Assembly: GCA_012513435.1 (NCBI GenBank)
Contig: JAAZCE010000016.1
Span: 1-59,434, forward strand
Direction of reading: 5' to 3'
Source: Clostridiales bacterium
GTDB lineage: Bacteria > Bacillota > Clostridia > Peptostreptococcales > Anaerovoracaceae
DNA: 59,434 nucleotides
The notes under the pieces: generated by a model
The model's database searches: none
What the model was told of the DNA's origin: nothing
Seen by the model: the letters and a program-made list of their open reading frames with translations, nothing else
Position numbers and translations under genes: made by a program
Shown: piece after piece, positions 55,298-59,434 of the stretch
Numbering within the stretch: the stretch's first letter is position 1
Layout: the number at the start of each line of letters is the position of its first letter

Positions 55298-56593
55298 ATG
55301 GGTAAATCTAAGAAAAATATAATTCAAACTATGGGAATTACTAGGACCGTTATCAGACCGCCGGAGGAAATGGACATACAGGTTAGGGAGGACAGAATAG
55401 GCAAATACTTCAGAAAATACCTGAATAAGTTTGCTTTCGTTGAGTTCTCCGAATCGTTTATGAAAGAGAACAGAGCCGGAAGCCTGATGCGAGGAGTTCC
55501 AATCCCTCTTAGAAAAAAGGAAATAAAAGACTTTGCTGGTGGAAACGGCATACCTATGCTGGTTATTGCAGAGAATATGGCATGGGTAATGGGCTGTGAT
55601 CCACATTTTAAACATATCAAGGATTACGTGGCAATTTTATCAAGGCTGTACAACTATAAGATTTACGAGGGTATGATGAAAGAGGGCAGAGATGCGGCGG
55701 AAAGAGGCGACCTTGACAATGCCTGTATCCACTTCAGAGCCTCTCTTTGTATGAAGAACGACTATATGCACGGCATGTACAGTTACGCCAGGGCATGCAG
55801 AGCATTGTACCTTAACAGTCATAACGAAGAGTATGTAGGCCGTTTCAAGGCAGAGGCGCTGGACTGGTTTGAGCTTCTCACCGAAACTCATCCTAGATTC
55901 GCTCAAGGCTACTACTATCTGGGCTATGCCTATCTCAATATAGGAATGTACGCCAAGGCAGATTTGGCTTGGCAGAATTTCGTGAGATTTAGCAGAAGCA
56001 ACAAGGATAAGAAAGAAATAAGAAACAGAATGGGACAGATAGCAGAGCCTGTTCGTATAGAAGAAGGGTATAATAATATACTTGCCGGAAGGTATGAGGC
56101 AGGCATAGATATATTAGAGCCTTTCTTAAGCAGTAAGTTTAACGATTGGTGGCCGCTTTACTATTATATTGGGATAGGTTATGAAATGACAGGAGACAGG
56201 GCCGCCGCCGTAGATGCATTTAAGAAGGTACTGCAGTTAAACGGAAGCCACATAGACACTATGAGAGAGCTTCTGAAGATATACGAGGATGAAGACGATA
56301 AGGCCAATATCAAGAAGTATTCCCAGAAAATTGAGCTTATAGAAGCCGCTATGGAAGAAGAAAGGCTACAGCATGAAAAGGAAACAAAGCGGGAAGAAAA
56401 GAAGCTCATTGAAGAGGAGCCCAAGTTGGCTGAGCCTGAGCATATTGAAGCCGATGAGTCAGAGCGTGATGTGGAAGCAGGAGAATTAAAAACCGGAGGG
56501 GAATCCGAGACGGAAAAAGGTGGCGGTGAGGGCGTTGAAGCCACTGCTAAACCCGAAAAGAAGCGATTGGTAAAGAGCCTGAAGAAGAAATAA
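55298..56593 (+). CDS. Tetratricopeptide-repeat protein with acidic tail
   Basis: The 431-residue cytosolic protein has an N-terminal domain of about 115 residues ('MGITRTVIRPPEEMDIQVRE', no match recognised), then three to five TPR-like helical pairs (about 118-350; for example 'AQGYYYLGYAYLNIGMYAKA' and 'WWPLYYYIGIGYEMTGDRAA'), and a highly charged Glu/Lys-rich tail (about 350-431) that is probably disordered. It is likely a scaffold or binding protein. It is the last gene of the argS group. No membrane segment or signal peptide is visible. Confidence 0.75.
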   Translation: MGKSKKNIIQTMGITRTVIRPPEEMDIQVREDRIGKYFRKYLNKFAFVEFSESFMKENRAGSLMRGVPIPLRKKEIKDFAGGNGIPMLVIAENMAWVMGCDPHFKHIKDYVAILSRLYNYKIYEGMMKEGRDAAERGDLDNACIHFRASLCMKNDYMHGMYSYARACRALYLNSHNEEYVGRFKAEALDWFELLTETHPRFAQGYYYLGYAYLNIGMYAKADLAWQNFVRFSRSNKDKKEIRNRMGQIAEPVRIEEGYNNILAGRYEAGIDILEPFLSSKFNDWWPLYYYIGIGYEMTGDRAAAVDAFKKVLQLNGSHIDTMRELLKIYEDEDDKANIKKYSQKIELIEAAMEEERLQHEKETKREEKKLIEEEPKLAEPEHIEADESERDVEAGELKTGGESETEKGGGEGVEATAKPEKKRLVKSLKKK

Positions 56594-56885
56594 GATGCCT
56601 GCATGGCGACAATCGTGAGCTTGAGCTGATACAATAAATTTGTAATGGTAGACTCCCTTTTGTATAAGAAGAAAATGATGAACTGAAAAAAGAGGTTTAC
56701 TTCCTAAAAAAGCGGGTGCGTTCTTTGCGAAGGAAAACAAGTAACAAAGTGTTTGTTCATCGATAAGTATGTAAGCAGATTTGGGGTTAACTGGTTGTTG
56801 AGATTGATGCGTATGCTATTTCAAATCATATTGTCAATCAAGATGTCATTTACCTATCCTTGGCGGATAAGCGTAGGCGTTATAA
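56594..56885 (+). other. Degraded sequence, probably decayed insertion sequence
   Basis: No gene can be supported. Broken frames such as 'VVEIDAYAISNHIVNQDVIYLSLADKRRR' near 56798-56880 look like transposase-derived coding sequence. A dense run of in-frame stops shows decay. No terminal inverted repeats could be identified. Confidence 0.35.
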
Positions 56886-57118
56886 CTGCACAGTGAACAT
56901 GGTATCACACAAAGCATTAATCGTCCTGGATGCTCGGATGATAATGCTCCAATGGAGAGTTACTCCAACACATTAAAAGCAGAACTAGTCAATCTACATA
57001 GTTATCAGAATAAGGAAACGCTATAAAAAATGCGATTCTAGCCTATGAATATGGTTGGTACAACAATCATAAACCACATTCCTTCAACAGAGGATTGCCT
57101 CCAGCTAAAGTGGCATAA
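56886..57118 (+). pseudogene. IS3-family transposase, C-terminal fragment
   Basis: In frame from about 56892: 'EHGITQSINRPGCSDDNAPMES', then 'YSNTLKAELVNLHSYQNKETL' to a TAA at 57024. The frame then shifts and resumes as 'AILAYEYGWYNNHKPHSFNR', ending 'GLPPAKVA' at 57118. This is the DNAPMES segment (third domain of the rve integrase core, with the catalytic Glu) and the C-terminus of an IS3/IS150-type OrfB. It is broken by a frameshift, and the N-terminal part is missing on this strand. Confidence 0.8.
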
Positions 57119-57124
57119 ACGGCA

Positions 57125-57523
57125 TTAAGTCATTACAAATTTACTTGACCAGAACAAGAAGGCACTTTCTTCAAAGGCTGATTTGAAGGTGGCTATTGTA
57201 AGGTCGACATTATTGTTTCCTGAAATTTTCCAGGAAATTACTTTCCTAGAAAAAAGGTGAATGATTACACATAAATAGAACCAGGTGCTACCAACACGCA
57301 AATAGGTAATATCACCTGCCCATACCTGATTAGGTTCCTCAGGATAGAATTTTTGTTTAAGGTGATTTGGGCATTCAATATCAGATGCCGCATAAGTGCA
57401 ATTTGATTTACGTGTGGACATCTTTGGAAGTTGCATTGCTTTCATCATTGGGTACACTCTGCCGACACTGATATTAACACCATAATCACGCTCAAGAACA
57501 TGAGTGATTTTGTAATAAGGCAA
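57125..57523 (-). pseudogene. IS3-family transposase, N-terminal/central fragment, opposite strand
   Basis: The 132-residue frame contains the HTH_21-like start ('YGVNISVGRVYPMMKAM') and the first part of the rve integrase core with the first catalytic Asp in 'NQVWAGDITYLRVGSTWFYL'. It is cut off at 'FEESAFLFWSSKFVMT', where intact enzymes continue toward the second Asp (HSDQGSQY). It ends seven bases from the end of the plus-strand C-terminal fragment, tail to tail. The apparent TTG start at 57523 is not a true gene start. Confidence 0.8.
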
Positions 57524-57671
57524 GTATCAAAGCATGAAAAGCGATACAATAAAACAGCGAAAACAGTTTTGAACTTTAAAAGCCCAAACCAGAGTGTGTC
57601 AGAGCATTTCTCAGAGTGTAACATATGTCTTGATAATTAAGATGTAATGAATATCGTATGGAGGATATCTC

Positions 57672-57701
57672 TTGACGAACCGTGTGGGTAAGATATATAA
57701 T
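57672..57701 (+). promoter_or_regulatory. Promoter of the small surface protein gene
   Basis: TTGACG (57672-57677), 18-base spacer, TATAAT (57696-57701), about 60 bases before the ATG. The preceding stretch 57524-57671 is decayed insertion-sequence DNA with no gene. Confidence 0.7.
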
Positions 57702-57763
57702 AGTGCAGACATCACACGCAATTCTCGTGAAAATCGACATATTAATTAGGGAGAAGGAATGAA

Positions 57764-58441
57764 ATGAAAAGAAACAGAAAGTTCATTGTAAAAATATTGG
57801 TATTGGTTGTAGTATTGTCACTTGGGTTGGGGCTGAGCAGTGTAGTAGCATTCGCCTATACGGTTATACCGGAAGTCAATTTAAGTGTTAATAAAGCAAA
57901 ATTTCCTACAATAAAGGCAGGTGATACTATCCCAATGGGGACGATATTCACTACTTACTCAACAAATGCCGGGGCTTTTTCAATAGCGCCAAATACGGTT
58001 ATGTCCGATGACGATAGTTGCTGGATAGGATATATAGATGAAAGCAAGGGGGATGGATACAAGAAATCGATTGCTGGCTGGGTACTGCCGAATCAATATG
58101 ATAACACGCATACTTATTATTTAATCATTGATATTGAGGTAAAGGATAATAAGAATTATTGTTATGATGACACAACCAAGGTGAATTGTTCCGGAAGTGG
58201 TGCTTCGGATATGGAATTGATATTTTCGAGTGGTGATGAACGAGTTGTAGCTTTTAAGCTTGGAACTATTGCGGAGATTAACGGCGATAATGATCCGGAA
58301 CCTGCACCGGGAGAAGAGCCGGTAGAAAATGACAAATCGCCGGCAACAGGTGATAATATGTTTTTTGTGCCGGTAATCACCATTATGCTTCTGGCAGCAA
58401 CAACAACAGTTTGCATAGTAAGAAGAAAGAACGAAAACTAA
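57764..58441 (+). CDS. Small secreted surface protein with TGD-type sorting signal
   Basis: The 225-residue precursor has a Sec signal peptide (MKRNRKFIVKI, then a long hydrophobic core, cleavage likely after AFA near residue 31). The mature domain of about 150 residues has three cysteines at most (Trp/Tyr-rich, 'DDDSCWIGYID', 'NYCYDDTTKVNC'). A Pro/Glu-rich spacer ('DPEPAPGEEPVE') leads to 'SPATGDN', a membrane segment and an RRKNEN tail, so sortase anchoring is likely. The mature domain matches nothing I recognise. GGGAGAAGG lies before the ATG. It stands between insertion-sequence remnants and may have been acquired or moved with them. Confidence 0.75.
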   Translation: MKRNRKFIVKILVLVVVLSLGLGLSSVVAFAYTVIPEVNLSVNKAKFPTIKAGDTIPMGTIFTTYSTNAGAFSIAPNTVMSDDDSCWIGYIDESKGDGYKKSIAGWVLPNQYDNTHTYYLIIDIEVKDNKNYCYDDTTKVNCSGSGASDMELIFSSGDERVVAFKLGTIAEINGDNDPEPAPGEEPVENDKSPATGDNMFFVPVITIMLLAATTTVCIVRRKNEN

Positions 58442-58786
58442 TAACTATACCCTTTGGGGATTTAAAAGTACTTTAACAGTTGCTTAGGTATCATAAGGCG
58501 GACTAACGACAGTGGCGTAAGTCCGCCTAAGCTCTAATTATCAACGTATTTGCTTGGAGAATCTTCTTTATTTAAATAAACAAGTTACTTTGAGGGCGCA
58601 GGTCCTTTTTTTGTTTCTGTGACGTGAGAGCTTGCAGAATATCAATGTAACAATGAGCTTTGAGGATGTAATTAGTGCATGGCGGAAAATATATACAGAT
58701 TAGCATTGAATAAAGGCAAGAAGGTTATTCAGTACTCATCGGACAGCCAATCGTGGCTGTTTTTTTTGTATAAGTAAAACCACGCG
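58442..58786. other. Intergenic region with hairpins, no supported gene
   Basis: GGCGGACT (58497-58504) and AGTCCGCC (58520-58527) form a hairpin that may end the surface protein transcript. A 16-codon frame, MSFEDVISAWRKIYTD, at about 58653-58703 is not supported as a gene. The terminator at 58743-58767 closes the region. Confidence 0.5.
58743..58767 (+). terminator. Strong intrinsic terminator
   Basis: ACAGCCA (58743-58749), ATCG loop, TGGCTGT (58754-58760), then T7. It reads on the plus strand, with no clear gene immediately before it; it may insulate the convergent transposase gene. Confidence 0.8.
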
Positions 58787-58800
58787 TTAGACGCGTGGTT
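58778..58800. repeat. Perfect inverted repeat at the transposase 3' end
   Basis: AACCACGCGT (58778-58787), three bases, ACGCGTGGTT (58791-58800). The transposase frame ends inside it (its last codons read the right arm). It may be the gene's terminator or part of the insertion sequence end. Confidence 0.65.
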
Positions 58801-59434
58801 CCATAATGCTAAATTCGCCGTAAACTTTGGCCCAGTTCCTGAGTGGAAGTCCCCACTTTTTCGTGGCCTGAAGCGTTGACAGATACAAGGATTTCATGAG
58901 AGCCATATCGCTCGGAAATACGGAACGCTGTCGGTTCAGCTTCTTGTACGTGCTGTTGAGGCTCTCTATGGCGTTGGTCGTATAGATGACTTTTCTAACG
59001 TCAGAGGAAAACTTGAATATAGGTGAGATTACGTCCCAATTTTTCTCCCAGCTCTTCATATGGCGATAGATATATTGTTTTCAAATCGGTAGCAAAAGAC
59101 TTCATATCTTTGTAAGGGACATGTTTAAAAGTGTTCCTAACCTGATGAACTATGCAACGTTGGTACTCAGTTTCATTAAATGCAGCTTGAATGGCTTCTT
59201 TAATCCCGGTAAGATCATCGGCGCAAATTATCATTACGTCTTTAACTCCTCGATTCTTAAGGTCATTAAGAACACCAAGCCAATATTTGGAGCTTTCGTT
59301 TTCCCCTATCTGAAGGCTGATTACATCTTTCTTTCCGTCAAGTCTAATGTCTAAGATTACATATGCCGCAAGCTTTTTTATGATGTGGTCTTCTCTAACA
59401 GAAAAGTGAACAGCATCTATGAACAGAATAGGGT
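58787..59434 (-). pseudogene. IS256-family (Mutator-type) transposase, frameshifted and cut by window edge
   Basis: Two frames together give the C-terminal half of an IS256-type transposase. The upstream frame (59434 to 59001) includes 'DVISLQIGENESSKYWLGVL' and the catalytic region 'VMIICADDLTGIKEAIQAAF', then 'YQRCIVHQVRNTFKHVPYKD'. The second frame (59059 to 58787) carries 'KSWEKNWDVISPIFKF' and the catalytic-Glu motif 'TTNAIESLNSTYKKLNRQR'. The switch between them near 59040-59060 skips residues normally present after 'DLKTIYLSPYEE', so a deletion with frameshift has inactivated it. The 5' part is outside the window. Confidence 0.85.

Overview
This window is chromosomal DNA from a Gram-positive, probably strictly anaerobic bacterium of the class Clostridia. 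The evidence is the Firmicutes-type division and cell-wall cluster, surface proteins with TGD-type C-terminal sorting signals, a T-box leader, a ferredoxin-dependent arylpyruvate oxidoreductase, a cobalamin methionine synthase whose reactivation domain is a separate protein, and dense AGGAGG ribosome binding sites. A family XIII (Anaerovoracaceae-like) organism is my best guess, but the window does not prove it. Layout: (1) 1-4500 is mixed accessory DNA: the 3' end of a repeat-rich surface protein gene, a fragment of a Bax-inhibitor-1-like gene, a Crp-type regulator, a small membrane protein and deoC on the minus strand. (2) 4500-8880 is a methionine/C1 operon: metF, a reactivation-domain protein, metH and a zinc-ribbon membrane protein, all overlapping. 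(3) 8980-17900, minus strand, is a seven-gene operon behind a T-box leader: a sodium:solute symporter, an acyl-CoA synthetase, iorA, iorB, a phenylacetate-CoA ligase, an ACT-domain protein and an aminotransferase. (4) 18040-22980, minus strand, is leuA-leuC-leuD-leuB behind a Leu-codon leader peptide and attenuator; diverging from it is ilvB-ilvN-ilvC-ilvD-ilvE. Together these cover all branched-chain amino acid synthesis from pyruvate and 2-oxobutyrate. (5) 29000-33200 holds glnA, ychF, lgt and a lipoprotein gene. (6) 33400-45400 is the dcw cluster, mraZ to ftsZ, without murE or ftsA. (7) 45400-56600 holds an rRNA/tRNA methyltransferase, pheS, pheT, zapA, mutS2, argS, a radical SAM protein and a TPR protein. 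(8) 56600-59434 is a scarred region: two IS3-family transposase fragments tail to tail, a small sorted surface protein and a frameshifted IS256-family transposase running off the window. The most interesting locus is the T-box operon. Its genes can be read as an arylacetate salvage route: uptake, activation to aryl-acetyl-CoA, reductive carboxylation by IorAB to an arylpyruvate, then transamination to an aromatic amino acid. A T-box switches genes on when a tRNA is uncharged, which fits a biosynthetic direction and contradicts the usual catabolic annotation of these enzymes. The apparent specifier codon, UAC (Tyr), and the UGGU antiterminator bulge both fit tRNA-Tyr. The neighbouring leu operon uses a different device, ribosome-mediated attenuation with a peptide holding seven Leu codons.
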